Of a stretch of DNA of 64,000 nt, positions 35,006 to 43,884 are shown one piece after another. Source of the DNA: Nocardioides mangrovicus. GTDB taxonomy: Bacteria > Actinomycetota > Actinomycetes > Propionibacteriales > Nocardioidaceae. The stretch is taken from contig NZ_RDBE01000010.1 in the NCBI RefSeq assembly GCF_003674065.1, positions 778,906-842,905 of the forward strand, written 5' to 3'. The position numbers and the translations under genes were made by a program. The number at the start of each line of letters is the position of its first letter. The stretch's first letter is position 1. The notes under the pieces were generated by a model, which saw only the letters and a list, made by a program, of their open reading frames with translations, searched no databases and had not been told where the DNA came from.

Positions 35006-35042
35006 AGGGCCCCTGCCCCGGATCATCCGGGAGCAGGGGCCT
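35006..35042. terminator. Hairpin serving the lyase gene and tRNA-Leu
   Basis: AGGGCCCCTGCCCCGG pairs with CCGGGAGCAGGGGCCT (small bulge) around loop ATCAT. It lies 20 bp after the lyase stop and 7 bp beyond the CCA end of the oppositely oriented tRNA-Leu. Confidence 0.7.
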
Positions 35043-35048
35043 CGATCG

Positions 35049-35135
35049 TGGTGCGCGAGGGGGGAGTTGAACCCCCACGCCCTTTCGGGCACACGGACCT
35101 GAACCGTGCGCGTCTGCCTATTCCGCCACTCGCGC
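35049..35135 (-). tRNA. tRNA-Leu (anticodon CAG)
   Basis: 87-nt class II tRNA with encoded CCA. Acceptor arms GCGCGAG/CTCGCGC pair fully and the discriminator is A. The anticodon arm is CACGG-TTCAGGT-CCGTG, giving CAG. A variable arm (GCCCGAAAGGGC) and a T arm with GTTCAACTC are present. Confidence 0.95.
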
Positions 35136-35316
35136 CAGAAGCGACCGACAGGCTAACAGTCGCCGTGTCGACGCCCCAAACCAGCATCCCCGGCACGACC
35201 GGGGCAGTTGGCTACGATCATCACTGCCGTGGCAAGGTCGGGGGTTCTGGTCCAGCCGCGACCTGGGCCCAGGCCCCGAGTCCACCACCCCCGAGACGCA
35301 CCGCGAGGAGGTTCCG

Positions 35317-36036
35317 ATGGGCGGGCTGCGTCGCTTTGAGGACCGCCTCGAGCAGCTCATCTCCGGAGTCTTCGCCAGGACCTTCCGCAGCGCCGTGCAG
35401 CCGGTCGAGATCTCCTCCGCGCTCGCGCGCGAGGTCGACAACTCCGCCCAGATCCTCAGCCGCGACCGACGGCTGGTGCCCAACACCTTCCACGTCGAGC
35501 TCGCCCGCACCGACCTGGACCGCCTCGAGCAGCTGGGTCCGGCGCTGACCAGCGAGCTCACCGGGCTGCTGCGCGACCACGCCGCCAACCAGTCCTACGT
35601 CTTCACCGGCCCGGTGCAGGTGCAGCTGGAGGCGGCCGAGGACCTCACCACCGGCCGGTTCCGGGTCCGCAGCCAGGCGCTGAGCCAGGTCAGCTCGCCC
35701 GCCGGCGACCCGACGGCCACGCAGGTCAACCGGGCCGCGGCGACGCTGGAGGTCAACGGGCGTCGCCACCCGCTGCTGCCGCCGGGCATCGTCATCGGCC
35801 GCGGCAACGACGCCGACCTGCGCATCACCGACCCCGGTGTCTCGCGCCGCCACGCCGAGCTGCGGGTGGAGGACGATGCCGACGGGGTGCGGATCAGCGT
35901 GCACGACCTCGGGTCGACCAACGGCATCTCGGTCAACGGCAAGAAGACCGAGTCGGCGCGACTGGCCGACGGCGCCCAGCTGCGCATCGGCAACACGACC
36001 ATGACCCTGCATCTGGTGGGTGGCGCCGGTGTCTGA
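35317..36036 (+). CDS. fhaA: FHA-domain protein FhaA (DUF3662 + FHA)
   Basis: 239 aa, shorter than mycobacterial FhaA because the disordered middle is brief. The N terminus (FEDRLEQLISGVFARTFRSA) is the DUF3662 domain; residues 150-235 form an FHA phosphothreonine-binding domain with IVIGRGNDADLRI, VSRRHAELRV and DLGSTNGISVNG. It binds phosphorylated partners of the PknB pathway and helps regulate peptidoglycan synthesis (MurJ in mycobacteria). It begins the conserved fhaA-fhaB-pstP-rodA-pbpA-pknA-pknB operon. The ATG follows GAGGAGGTTCCG; a TACGAT -10-like element (35213-35218) lies about 100 bp upstream after a small hairpin. Confidence 0.95.
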   Translation: MGGLRRFEDRLEQLISGVFARTFRSAVQPVEISSALAREVDNSAQILSRDRRLVPNTFHVELARTDLDRLEQLGPALTSELTGLLRDHAANQSYVFTGPVQVQLEAAEDLTTGRFRVRSQALSQVSSPAGDPTATQVNRAAATLEVNGRRHPLLPPGIVIGRGNDADLRITDPGVSRRHAELRVEDDADGVRISVHDLGSTNGISVNGKKTESARLADGAQLRIGNTTMTLHLVGGAGV

Positions 36037-36508
36037 GCTGACTCTGCTGCTGATCCGCTTCGCCTACCTGGCGGTGCTGTGGATCTTCGTGCTATCGGCG
36101 GTCTCGGTGATCCGCTCGGACATCTTCGGCGCCCGCGCCGCCCGCCAGGAGGCCGAGCGCGGCACCGCGCGCCGCCCGCGCGGGCGGGCCGCGAAGAAGG
36201 CCAAGCCCCGACGCGGCGACCCCACCAACGTCACCATCGTCGAGGGTGGCCAGAGCGGCGAGGTGGTCTCGCTGGCCCAGGCGCCGCTGCTCATCGGGCG
36301 CGGCAGCGACGCCGCCATCCGGCTCGAGGACGACTACGTCTCGACCCGGCACGCCCGCATCGCCAGCAACGACGACCAGTGGTACGTCGAGGACCTCGGC
36401 TCCACCAACGGCACCTACGTCGGCAGCACCCGGATCACCCAGCCCACCACGCTCACGCTCGGCAGCCAGGTCCGCATCGGCAAGACCGTGCTGGAGCTGC
36501 GCAAGTGA
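36029..36508 (+). CDS. fhaB: FHA-domain membrane protein FhaB (FipA/CwsA partner)
   Basis: 159 aa. One N-terminal transmembrane helix (FAYLAVLWIFVLSAVSVIRS) is followed by a basic linker (GRAAKKAKPRRGD) and a C-terminal FHA domain with LLIGRGSDAAIRL, VSTRHARI and DLGSTNGTYVG. The domain binds phosphothreonine, e.g. on FtsZ-binding partners or kinases, linking PknA/B signalling to division. The GTG at 36029 overlaps the end of fhaA by 8 bp and its TGA overlaps the pstP start. A GTG three codons earlier is a possible alternative. Confidence 0.95.
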   Translation: MSELTLLLIRFAYLAVLWIFVLSAVSVIRSDIFGARAARQEAERGTARRPRGRAAKKAKPRRGDPTNVTIVEGGQSGEVVSLAQAPLLIGRGSDAAIRLEDDYVSTRHARIASNDDQWYVEDLGSTNGTYVGSTRITQPTTLTLGSQVRIGKTVLELRK

Positions 36509-37959
36509 CCTCCGATCACCCCTCGCAGACCCCGCCCGACGCCCCGCAGGCGCCCGCCACGGTGCTGAGGCTGCGCTACACCGCCGTCTCCGACGTCGGT
36601 CGCGTGCGCAAGGACAACCAGGACTCCGGCTACGCCGGGCCGCACCTGCTCGCGGTGGCCGACGGCGTGGGCGGCTCGGCGCGCGGCGACGTCGCCAGCT
36701 CGGCCGCGATCGCCGAGCTCAAGGCACTCGACGTCGAGCCCCCACAGGGGCCCGACGACGCCGACCTCACCCGGACCGTCGCCGCCACCATCGACGCCGC
36801 CCACCGCCGCATCGGTGACCTCACCGAGCAGTACCCCGAGCTCGAGACCACGAGCACCACGGTCACCCTCGCGGTCTTCGACGGTGCCCGGCTGGCGATC
36901 GGCCACGTCGGCGACTCCCGCGGCTACCTGCTGCGCGACGGAGAGATCACCCGGCTGACCACCGACCACACCTTCGTCCAGAGCCTCATCGACGAGGGCC
37001 GCATCACCGAGGAGGAGTCGCGCGTGCACCCGCACCGCAACCTCATCCTGCGCGCGGTCGACGGGGTGCACGAGAGCGAGCCCGACCTGTTCTTCGTCGA
37101 CGTCCGCGCCGGCGACCGGATCATGCTGTGCAGCGACGGCGCCAGCGGCGCCCTCGACGACGCCGCGCTGGCCCTCGTGCTGGGGCAGGGCACGGTGGAG
37201 AAGGCGGCACAGGACCTGGTCCGCGAGTCGCTGGAGGCCGGCAGCACCGACAACGTCACCGTCGTGGCCGCCGACGTCATCGACACCGCCGCGGAGGACC
37301 CCGACGAGACCCAGGCCATCGCGGTCGGCCCGGTCGTCGTCGGCGCCGCCGCCGAGCGCCGCAAGGGCCTCTCGCGCCGGCGCCCGCGCAAGGCCGACAC
37401 CGGCGAGCTGGAGGCCGTGCCCGCCGCCGCGGACGGCGGCCCGGCCCCGCACGGCATCGTCACCGATCCCGAGACCATCCGCTACGCGCCCCGGGCGCCG
37501 CACCGGTTCGCCTGGCTGGGCCGGCTCGTGGTGATCCTGATCGTCGTCGCGGTGCTCTACGTGGCCGCAACGGCGGCGTACCGGTGGAGCCAGAAGCAGT
37601 ACTTCATCAAGCCGGCCGCGGGCTACGTCGCCATCTACCAGGGCGTGCCCGCCGACCTGCCGGTCGTCTCGCTGCACCACGTCCTCCAGCGCAGCGACAC
37701 CCTCGTCGCCGACCTGCCCTCCTACTACCGGGGCCAGGTGCGCAACGGGATGAGCGCCGACAGCCTGGCCGACGCCCGCGCCCTGCTGCGCCGGCTGGAG
37801 GGACAGGCCGACTGCTCCAGCGCCGCCACGACGACGCCCAGCGCCACGCCCACCCCCACGGCCACGCCGACCCCCGGTGCCGCGACCGGCCCGAGCACCA
37901 GCCCGGCCACCAGCCCGAGCGTCAGCCCCACCACCAGCCCGACGACCCCCGCCTGCTGA
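36505..37959 (+). CDS. pstP: PP2C-family Ser/Thr phosphatase PstP
   Basis: 484 aa. The cytoplasmic PPM domain has SDVGRVRKDNQDSGYAG, LLAVADGVGGSARGD, IGHVGDSRGYLLRDG, MLCSDGASGAL and GSTDNVTVVAADV, providing the Mn-binding aspartates. A single transmembrane helix (LVVILIVVAVLYVAATAAY, near residue 340) leads to an extracellular region ending in a Thr/Ser/Pro-rich tail and a terminal Cys. It removes phosphates from PknA/PknB substrates and from the kinases. Start GTG overlaps fhaB (GTGA), and its TGA shares one base with the rodA ATG. Confidence 0.95.
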   Translation: MTSDHPSQTPPDAPQAPATVLRLRYTAVSDVGRVRKDNQDSGYAGPHLLAVADGVGGSARGDVASSAAIAELKALDVEPPQGPDDADLTRTVAATIDAAHRRIGDLTEQYPELETTSTTVTLAVFDGARLAIGHVGDSRGYLLRDGEITRLTTDHTFVQSLIDEGRITEEESRVHPHRNLILRAVDGVHESEPDLFFVDVRAGDRIMLCSDGASGALDDAALALVLGQGTVEKAAQDLVRESLEAGSTDNVTVVAADVIDTAAEDPDETQAIAVGPVVVGAAAERRKGLSRRRPRKADTGELEAVPAAADGGPAPHGIVTDPETIRYAPRAPHRFAWLGRLVVILIVVAVLYVAATAAYRWSQKQYFIKPAAGYVAIYQGVPADLPVVSLHHVLQRSDTLVADLPSYYRGQVRNGMSADSLADARALLRRLEGQADCSSAATTTPSATPTPTATPTPGAATGPSTSPATSPSVSPTTSPTTPAC

Positions 37960-39329
37960 TGTCGGAATCAGCCTTCATGGGGTTCGTCCACCGCCGCCGG
38001 CGGGGGGCGGAGCTGTTCCTGCTCGTGCTCTCGCTGGTGGTCGGCGTGGGCGCGTACGCCTGCGTGGGCATCGGCACCGAGGGGAAGGTGCCCACCGACA
38101 TCATCCGCTACGGCGGCTGGCTGACCCTGCTGATCGTCGCCTGCCACGTGACCATCCGCCTCACCGCGCCGTACGCCGACCCGGTGCTGCTGCCGGTGGT
38201 CTCCGCCCTCAACGGGCTCGGCCTGGCGATGATCCACCGCATCGACCACGCCCGGAACACCGACTACGCCAGCTCCCAGCTGCTGTGGATGACGCTGGGG
38301 GTGGTGCTGTTCATCGGCGTGCTCTGGCTGTTGCGCGACCACCGGCGGCTGCAGGCCTACACCTACACCAGCGGCCTGGCCGCGATCGTGCTGCTGCTGC
38401 TGCCGCTGGTGCCCGGCGTGGGCCGCGAGGTGCTCGGCGCGCGGATCTGGATCCAGGTCGGGGGCCTGAGCTTCCAGCCCGGCGAAGTGGCCAAGCTGCT
38501 GCTCGTGGTCGCCTTCGCGGGCTACCTCGTGGTGCACCGTGACGCGCTCGCCCTGGCCGGGCGCCACGTGCTGTTCGTGGACCTCCCCCGCGGCCGCGAC
38601 CTCGGCCCGATCCTGGTGATGTGGCTGATCAGCCTCGGCGTCTTGGTGTTCCAGAACGACCTGGGCTCCTCACTGCTGTTCTTCGGCCTCTTCCTGGTGA
38701 TGCTCTACGTCGCCACCGAGCGGCCCGGGTGGTTGGTGGTCGGCACGGCCATGTTCATCGGCGGCGCCTACGCCGGCTACCTCGCCGTCGCCCACGTCCG
38801 GGTGCGCGTGGAGGGCTGGCTCGACCCGTTCGGCCACGCCTCGGCGGCCTTCCAGCTCATCCAGGGCATGTACGGCATGGCCTGGGGCGGCCTCGTCGGG
38901 CGCGGGCTCGGTGAGGGCAGCCCCTACCTGACCCCGTTGTCGTGGTCGGACTTCATCCTGCCCTCGTTCGGCGAGGAGCTCGGGCTGACCGGCGTGATGG
39001 CGATCATCTTGCTCTACGCCCTCATCGTGGAGCGGGCGCTGCGCACCGCCCTGGTCTGCCGCGACGCCTTCGGCAAGCTGCTCGCCGTCGGGCTCGGCGT
39101 GGTGTTCGCGCTGCAGGTCTTCGTCGTCATCGGCGGCGTCACCCGGCTCATCCCGCTGACCGGCCTGACCACGCCGTTCCTCTCGGCCGGCGGCTCCTCG
39201 CTGGTGGCCAACTGGGCGATCATCGCGCTGCTCCTGCGCGTCTCCGACCACGCCCGCCGGCCACCACCGGAGATGCTCGCCGCCGAGAGTGACGACGCCG
39301 ACGCGACCCAAGTGGTGAGCCTGCGATGA
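37959..39329 (+). CDS. rodA: SEDS-family peptidoglycan glycosyltransferase (RodA/FtsW)
   Basis: 456 aa with about ten transmembrane helices. SEDS features include WIQVGGLSFQPGEVAKLLLV, LVFQNDLGSSLLFFGLFLVM, AWGGLVGRGLGEGS, LPSFGEELGLTGV and GLTTPFLSAGGSSLVANWAI. It polymerises lipid II into glycan strands for cell elongation together with the adjacent PBP. The ATG overlaps the pstP stop by one base, and the gene ends in an ATGA overlap with pbpA, so both are translated in balance. Its position next to pbpA in the pknAB operon favours RodA over FtsW. Confidence 0.95.
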   Translation: MSESAFMGFVHRRRRGAELFLLVLSLVVGVGAYACVGIGTEGKVPTDIIRYGGWLTLLIVACHVTIRLTAPYADPVLLPVVSALNGLGLAMIHRIDHARNTDYASSQLLWMTLGVVLFIGVLWLLRDHRRLQAYTYTSGLAAIVLLLLPLVPGVGREVLGARIWIQVGGLSFQPGEVAKLLLVVAFAGYLVVHRDALALAGRHVLFVDLPRGRDLGPILVMWLISLGVLVFQNDLGSSLLFFGLFLVMLYVATERPGWLVVGTAMFIGGAYAGYLAVAHVRVRVEGWLDPFGHASAAFQLIQGMYGMAWGGLVGRGLGEGSPYLTPLSWSDFILPSFGEELGLTGVMAIILLYALIVERALRTALVCRDAFGKLLAVGLGVVFALQVFVVIGGVTRLIPLTGLTTPFLSAGGSSLVANWAIIALLLRVSDHARRPPPEMLAAESDDADATQVVSLR

Positions 39330-40810
39330 ACAAGCCGATCCGCAACCTCTCGGTCTTCTGCATGGTGCTGTTCCTCCTGCTGCTGGCCAACGCCACCTTC
39401 CTGCAGTACTGGCAGGCCGACACGCTCTCCTCGCTCTCGGCCCACCCCGACAACCGACGGATCCGCGACCTGCAGTTCTCCCGCGAGCGCGGCGCGATCC
39501 TGGTCGACGGCAAGGCCATCGCGCAGAGCGTGAAGTCCAAGGACCGCTACGACTACCAGCGCGAGTACCCGCAGGGTCGCGAGTACGCCCAGATCACCGG
39601 CTACTTCTCCCGCGACTACGGCGAGGGCGGCATCGAGGCCACGCAGGACGCCATCCTCTCCGGCAGCGACTCGCGGCTGTTCGTGCGCCGCGTCATCGAC
39701 CTGGTCGGCAACGCCGAGACCCGCGGGGGCAACGTCAGCCTGACCATCAACGCCAAGGCCCAGGACGCCGCCTACAACGGGCTGCGCAAGCTCGGCAACA
39801 ACGTGCAGGGCGCGGTGGTGGCCATCGAGCCGTCCACCGGGAAGATCCTGGCGATGGTCTCCAACCCCGGCTACGACCCCAACGTCTTGGCCTCCCACGA
39901 CTTCGCCGCCGCCGGGAAGGCCAAGGAGAAGCTGCAGCAGGCCAAGCTCCAGCCGATGCTCAACCGGGCCATCGGGCTGCGGCTGCCGCCGGGGTCGACG
40001 TTCAAGGTCGTCACCACCTCCGCTGCCCTGAAGGCCGGGCGGACGCCGAGCTCGAAGGTGCCGGGCGGACGGAGCCTGGACCTGCCGCTGACCACCAAGA
40101 ACCTGCAGAACGAGAACGGTGAGTCCTGCGGCGGCGACAAGATCACCCTCACCCGGGCGCTCGAGGTCTCCTGCAACGTCGCCTACGGCTGGCTGGGCCT
40201 GAAGCTGGGCCAGGACAAGCTGCGCGACGAGGCCGAGGACTACGGTTTCAACAAGCGCTGGTTCACCGACCTCGACGACGACACCAACCGCCAGGCCACC
40301 AGCGTCTTCCCCAGCGACCTGGACAAGCCGCAGACCGCGCTCTCGGCGATCGGCCAGTTCGACGTCGCCGCCACACCGCTGCAGATGGCCACGGTCGTGG
40401 CCGGGGTCGCTAACCACGGCACCGTGATGAAGCCCTACCTCGTCGACGAGGTGCAGTCCCCCGACCTCGAGCCGCTGGACAAGACCGAGCCGCAGACGCT
40501 GACGAAGGACGCGATCAGCCCGGCCGACGCTGCCGAGCTCACCGACATGATGGTCGACGTCGTCGACAAGGGCACCGGCACCACCGCCCAGATCCCCGGG
40601 ATGAAGGTGGCCGGCAAGACCGGCACCGCGCAGAGTGCACCGAACCGGCCGCCCTACGCCTGGTTCGTCTCCTTCGCCCCGGCCGACGACCCGAAGGTCG
40701 CCGTCGCCGTGCTCGTGCAAGACGCCGGCGTCGACCGCGACGAGATCTCCGGCAGCGGCCTGGCCGCGCCGATCGCGAAGGCGGTCATGGAGGCGGTGGC
40801 GGGTCAGTGA
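39326..40810 (+). CDS. pbpA: Class B penicillin-binding protein PbpA
   Basis: 494 aa. One N-terminal transmembrane anchor (SVFCMVLFLLLLANATFLQY) precedes a short pedestal domain and a transpeptidase domain. The active-site motifs are SxxK in PPGSTFKVVT, SxN in VSCNVAYGW, and KTG in VAGKTGTAQSAP. It cross-links peptidoglycan outside the membrane and pairs with the SEDS glycosyltransferase encoded upstream. Start overlaps rodA (ATGA) and the stop overlaps the pknA GTG. In mycobacteria PknB phosphorylates PbpA. Confidence 0.96.
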   Translation: MNKPIRNLSVFCMVLFLLLLANATFLQYWQADTLSSLSAHPDNRRIRDLQFSRERGAILVDGKAIAQSVKSKDRYDYQREYPQGREYAQITGYFSRDYGEGGIEATQDAILSGSDSRLFVRRVIDLVGNAETRGGNVSLTINAKAQDAAYNGLRKLGNNVQGAVVAIEPSTGKILAMVSNPGYDPNVLASHDFAAAGKAKEKLQQAKLQPMLNRAIGLRLPPGSTFKVVTTSAALKAGRTPSSKVPGGRSLDLPLTTKNLQNENGESCGGDKITLTRALEVSCNVAYGWLGLKLGQDKLRDEAEDYGFNKRWFTDLDDDTNRQATSVFPSDLDKPQTALSAIGQFDVAATPLQMATVVAGVANHGTVMKPYLVDEVQSPDLEPLDKTEPQTLTKDAISPADAAELTDMMVDVVDKGTGTTAQIPGMKVAGKTGTAQSAPNRPPYAWFVSFAPADDPKVAVAVLVQDAGVDRDEISGSGLAAPIAKAVMEAVAGQ

Positions 40811-42105
40811 CGACGAGTGGGAGCCAGGAGGCGGGCCGATACGTCCGCCAGGAGCGCATCGCCGTCGGCGGCATGGGCGAGGTCTGGCGTGCCCGCGACA
40901 CCGTGCTGGGGCGCGAGGTGGCGGTCAAGCTGCTCAAGCCCGAGCTCGCGCAGGACCCGACCTTCCGCGAGCGCTTCGCCGCCGAGGCCCGCAACGCCGC
41001 CTCGCTGCACCACCCGACCATCGCCTCGGTCTTCGACTTCGGCGAGGAGCAGACCGCCGAGGGACCACGGCCGTTCCTGGTGATGGAGCTGGTCCGGGGC
41101 CGCCCGCTCTCCGACCTCCTGCAGGCCGGCCGCGCGATGCCCCCCGACCGGGCGCGCGAGCTGGTGGCGCAGGTGGCCGACGCGCTGGCCCAGGCGCACG
41201 CGATCGGCATGGTGCACCGCGACGTGAAGCCGGCCAACGTCCTGGTGCTGCCCGACGGCCGGGTCAAGGTGACCGACTTCGGCATCGCCCGCGCCGCCGA
41301 CGCCGTGGGGCTGACCGGCACCGGAGAGATGATCGGCACCCCGCACTACATCTCGCCCGAGCAGGCCCGCGGCGAGAGCGCCACCCCGGCCAGCGACGTC
41401 TACTCCCTCGGCGTGGTGCTCTACGAGCTGCTCTCGGGGCGGCGTCCGTTCGTGGCCGATACCCCGGTCGCCACGGCGCTCGCCCACATCCGCACGGCCG
41501 TGCCCGAGCTGCCGGCCGGCGTGCCCGCCGACCTCCGCGAGATCGTCCGCCGCTCGCTGGCCAAGGAGCCCGCCCAGCGCTACCGCGACGCCGCGGTGCT
41601 CGGGCAGGCGCTGCAGGGCAACACGGTCCCGCCTCCCCCTGCCGACGCCCCCACCCAGGCCGCCGTACCGGTGGCCGCCCCGGCGGTCGACGACGGCCAC
41701 ACCCGGGTGCTCCCCGCCGTGCCGCCGGCCGAGCCGGTGCGCCCGGTCGCCGCCGATGCGGAGCCGGACCGAGGTTCGCGAGCTGCGGGGGCGAGCATGT
41801 GGTGGATCCTGGCGGCGGTGGCGGTGATCGCCGTCGTGGTCGTGGTGGTCCTCCTTCTCAACCGCAGCGGCGGCACCGACGACGACCAGCCCGCCACGCC
41901 CACCGACTCCACCAGCACCTCCCCCTCGACGACGCCGTCGAGGTCACCGAGCCGCACCCCCAGCCGGACGCCGTCGCGGACACCGAGCCAGCGCCCGACC
42001 CGCACTCCGAGCAGCACCCCCACCCCGAGCCAGACCTCGAGCCCGACGCCCACCCCGACGCCCACCGCCTCCGCCACGGCGTCACCGACCAGCGGGAGCA
42101 GTTGA
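40807..42105 (+). CDS. pknA: Eukaryotic-type Ser/Thr kinase PknA
   Basis: 432 aa. The kinase domain spans residues 11-270: ERIAVGGMGEVWRARDTVLG (Gly loop), VAVKLLKPE (Lys), GMVHRDVKPANVLV (catalytic loop), VTDFGIARA (DFG) and GTPHYISPEQARGE (activation/P+1 loop). A transmembrane helix (WWILAAVAVIAVVVVVVLLL) at about 335 is followed by an extracellular tail of SPSRTP and PTPTP repeats with no PASTA domain. It phosphorylates cell-division and wall proteins. The GTG overlaps pbpA (GTGA); pknB follows 6 bp later. Confidence 0.96.
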   Translation: MTTSGSQEAGRYVRQERIAVGGMGEVWRARDTVLGREVAVKLLKPELAQDPTFRERFAAEARNAASLHHPTIASVFDFGEEQTAEGPRPFLVMELVRGRPLSDLLQAGRAMPPDRARELVAQVADALAQAHAIGMVHRDVKPANVLVLPDGRVKVTDFGIARAADAVGLTGTGEMIGTPHYISPEQARGESATPASDVYSLGVVLYELLSGRRPFVADTPVATALAHIRTAVPELPAGVPADLREIVRRSLAKEPAQRYRDAAVLGQALQGNTVPPPPADAPTQAAVPVAAPAVDDGHTRVLPAVPPAEPVRPVAADAEPDRGSRAAGASMWWILAAVAVIAVVVVVVLLLNRSGGTDDDQPATPTDSTSTSPSTTPSRSPSRTPSRTPSRTPSQRPTRTPSSTPTPSQTSSPTPTPTPTASATASPTSGSS

Positions 42106-42111
42106 CCAGCC

Positions 42112-43866
42112 GTGAGCAGCAACGGACACCAAGTCGGCGGACGCTACGAGCTCGGCGAGATGCTGGGCCGGGGCGGCATGGCCGAGGTGCGCAGGGGCCG
42201 CGACGTGCGCCTGGGCCGCACCGTCGCGGTGAAGCGGCTGCGGACCGACCTCGCCAGCGACCCGACCTTCCAGGCGCGGTTTCGCCGAGAGGCGCAGTCG
42301 GCGGCCTCGCTCAACCATCCCGCGATCGTCTCGGTCTACGACACCGGCGAGGAGATGTCGGGCGACGGCACCGACGTCGCGCAGCCCTACATCGTCATGG
42401 AGTACGTCGCCGGCCGCACGCTGCGCGACATCCTGCGCGAGGGTCGCAAGATCCTGCCCGAGCGGGCCATGGAGATCACCTCCGGCGTGCTGGGTGCGCT
42501 CGACTACAGCCACCGCGCCGGCATCATCCACCGCGACATCAAGCCCGGCAACGTCATGCTCACCCCCACCGGCGACGTCAAGGTGATGGACTTCGGCATC
42601 GCCCGGGCGATGGCCGACGCGCACAACACGATGACCCAGACCGCGGCCGTCGTCGGCACCGCGCAGTACCTCTCCCCCGAGCAGGCGCGCGGCGAGGCGG
42701 TCGACTCCCGCAGCGACGTCTACTCCACCGGCTGCCTGCTCTACGAGCTGCTGACCGGCCGGCCGCCTTTCGTCGGCGAGAGCCCGGTCGCGGTGGCCTA
42801 CCAGCACGTCCGCGAAGACGCCGCCCCGCCGTCGATGCACGACGTCGAGCTCGACCCGCAGATCGACGCCATCGTGATGAAGGCGCTGGCCAAGCCGCTG
42901 GCCCAGCGCTACCAGAGCGCGGCGGCGATGAAGGCCGACATCGACCGCTACCTGGCCGGCCAGCCGGTCGAGGCCCCGGCACCGGCGGTGCCCGTCGAGG
43001 CCCCGACGACGGTGACCTCGACCGGCTCGGTGCCGATCACCCCGACGGCCGCCGAGGAGTCACCGGCACGCAAGCGGTGGCCCATGGTGCTGCTCGGACT
43101 GCTGCTACTGGCGATCCTCGTCGCCGCCGCTATCTTCGGCCCGCGCCTGCTCAAGCAGGACGACGGTCCGGCGCAGACGGCGGTGCCCTCGCTGGTCGGC
43201 CTGACGCAGGCGCAGGCCGAGCTGGCCCTGAAGCAGAACGACCTGAAGCTGGGCGAGGTCACCCAGGCGGCCAGCAAGACCGTGCCCAAGGGATCGGTCA
43301 TCTCCTCCGATCCCGTTGCCGGCAAGAGTCTGGACGAGGGCTCGACGGTGGCGTTAGTCGTCTCCACCGGCAAGCCGGCCGTCCAGCTGCCCGACGTGGT
43401 GGGCCAGAATAAGGACGACGCCCAGAGCCAGCTGCAGCAGCTGGGCCTGGAGGTGACGCTGAAGAACGTCGAGTCCGACGAGCCCGAGGGTCAGGTCACC
43501 GCGATGGACCCCGGCGCCGGGACGTCGGTGGCCGACGGCACCAACGTCACGCTGTCGGTCTCCGAAGGCCCCCAGCAGGTGCCCGACGTGGTGGGCAAGA
43601 CCCAGGCGCAGGCCGAGCGGCTGATCAAGGCGGCGGGCTTCGAGCCCAGCGTCATCGAGAACGCCACCACCGAGGCGACGGCCGGCACCGTCATCCAGCA
43701 GAGCCCCAAGGGCGGCACCACGGAGAACCAGGGCTCGACCATCACGATCGTGGTCTCCACCTACCAGCCGCCGAGCACCCCGACGGCCACCCCGACCCCC
43801 ACCGACACCCCGACCGAGACCCCCACCACCCCGGGCTCGACGCCGACCACTCCGCCGACGCCCTAG
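42112..43866 (+). CDS. pknB: Ser/Thr kinase PknB with three PASTA domains
   Basis: 584 aa. Cytoplasmic kinase: LGRGGMAEVRRGRDVRLG, VAVKRLRTD, IIHRDIKPGNVM, VMDFGIARAMAD and the Thr-rich activation loop HNTMTQTAAVVGTAQYLSPE. A transmembrane helix (MVLLGLLLLAILVAAAIFG) at about 330 leads to three PASTA repeats (beginning VPSLVGLTQAQ, LPDVVGQNKDD and VPDVVGKTQAQ) instead of the four in M. tuberculosis, then a Thr/Pro tail. PASTA domains bind muropeptides and lipid II, so the kinase senses wall status and controls RodA/PbpA partners. It is the last gene of the operon. Confidence 0.97.
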   Translation: MSSNGHQVGGRYELGEMLGRGGMAEVRRGRDVRLGRTVAVKRLRTDLASDPTFQARFRREAQSAASLNHPAIVSVYDTGEEMSGDGTDVAQPYIVMEYVAGRTLRDILREGRKILPERAMEITSGVLGALDYSHRAGIIHRDIKPGNVMLTPTGDVKVMDFGIARAMADAHNTMTQTAAVVGTAQYLSPEQARGEAVDSRSDVYSTGCLLYELLTGRPPFVGESPVAVAYQHVREDAAPPSMHDVELDPQIDAIVMKALAKPLAQRYQSAAAMKADIDRYLAGQPVEAPAPAVPVEAPTTVTSTGSVPITPTAAEESPARKRWPMVLLGLLLLAILVAAAIFGPRLLKQDDGPAQTAVPSLVGLTQAQAELALKQNDLKLGEVTQAASKTVPKGSVISSDPVAGKSLDEGSTVALVVSTGKPAVQLPDVVGQNKDDAQSQLQQLGLEVTLKNVESDEPEGQVTAMDPGAGTSVADGTNVTLSVSEGPQQVPDVVGKTQAQAERLIKAAGFEPSVIENATTEATAGTVIQQSPKGGTTENQGSTITIVVSTYQPPSTPTATPTPTDTPTETPTTPGSTPTTPPTP

Positions 43867-43884
43867 CCCACCGACGTCTCGGCC

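Noticed and set aside
35136-35316. Short frames between tRNA-Leu and fhaA
   Set aside because: No start with a ribosome site or leaderless -10; the region contains a small hairpin (35188-35204) and a TACGAT promoter-like element for fhaA only.
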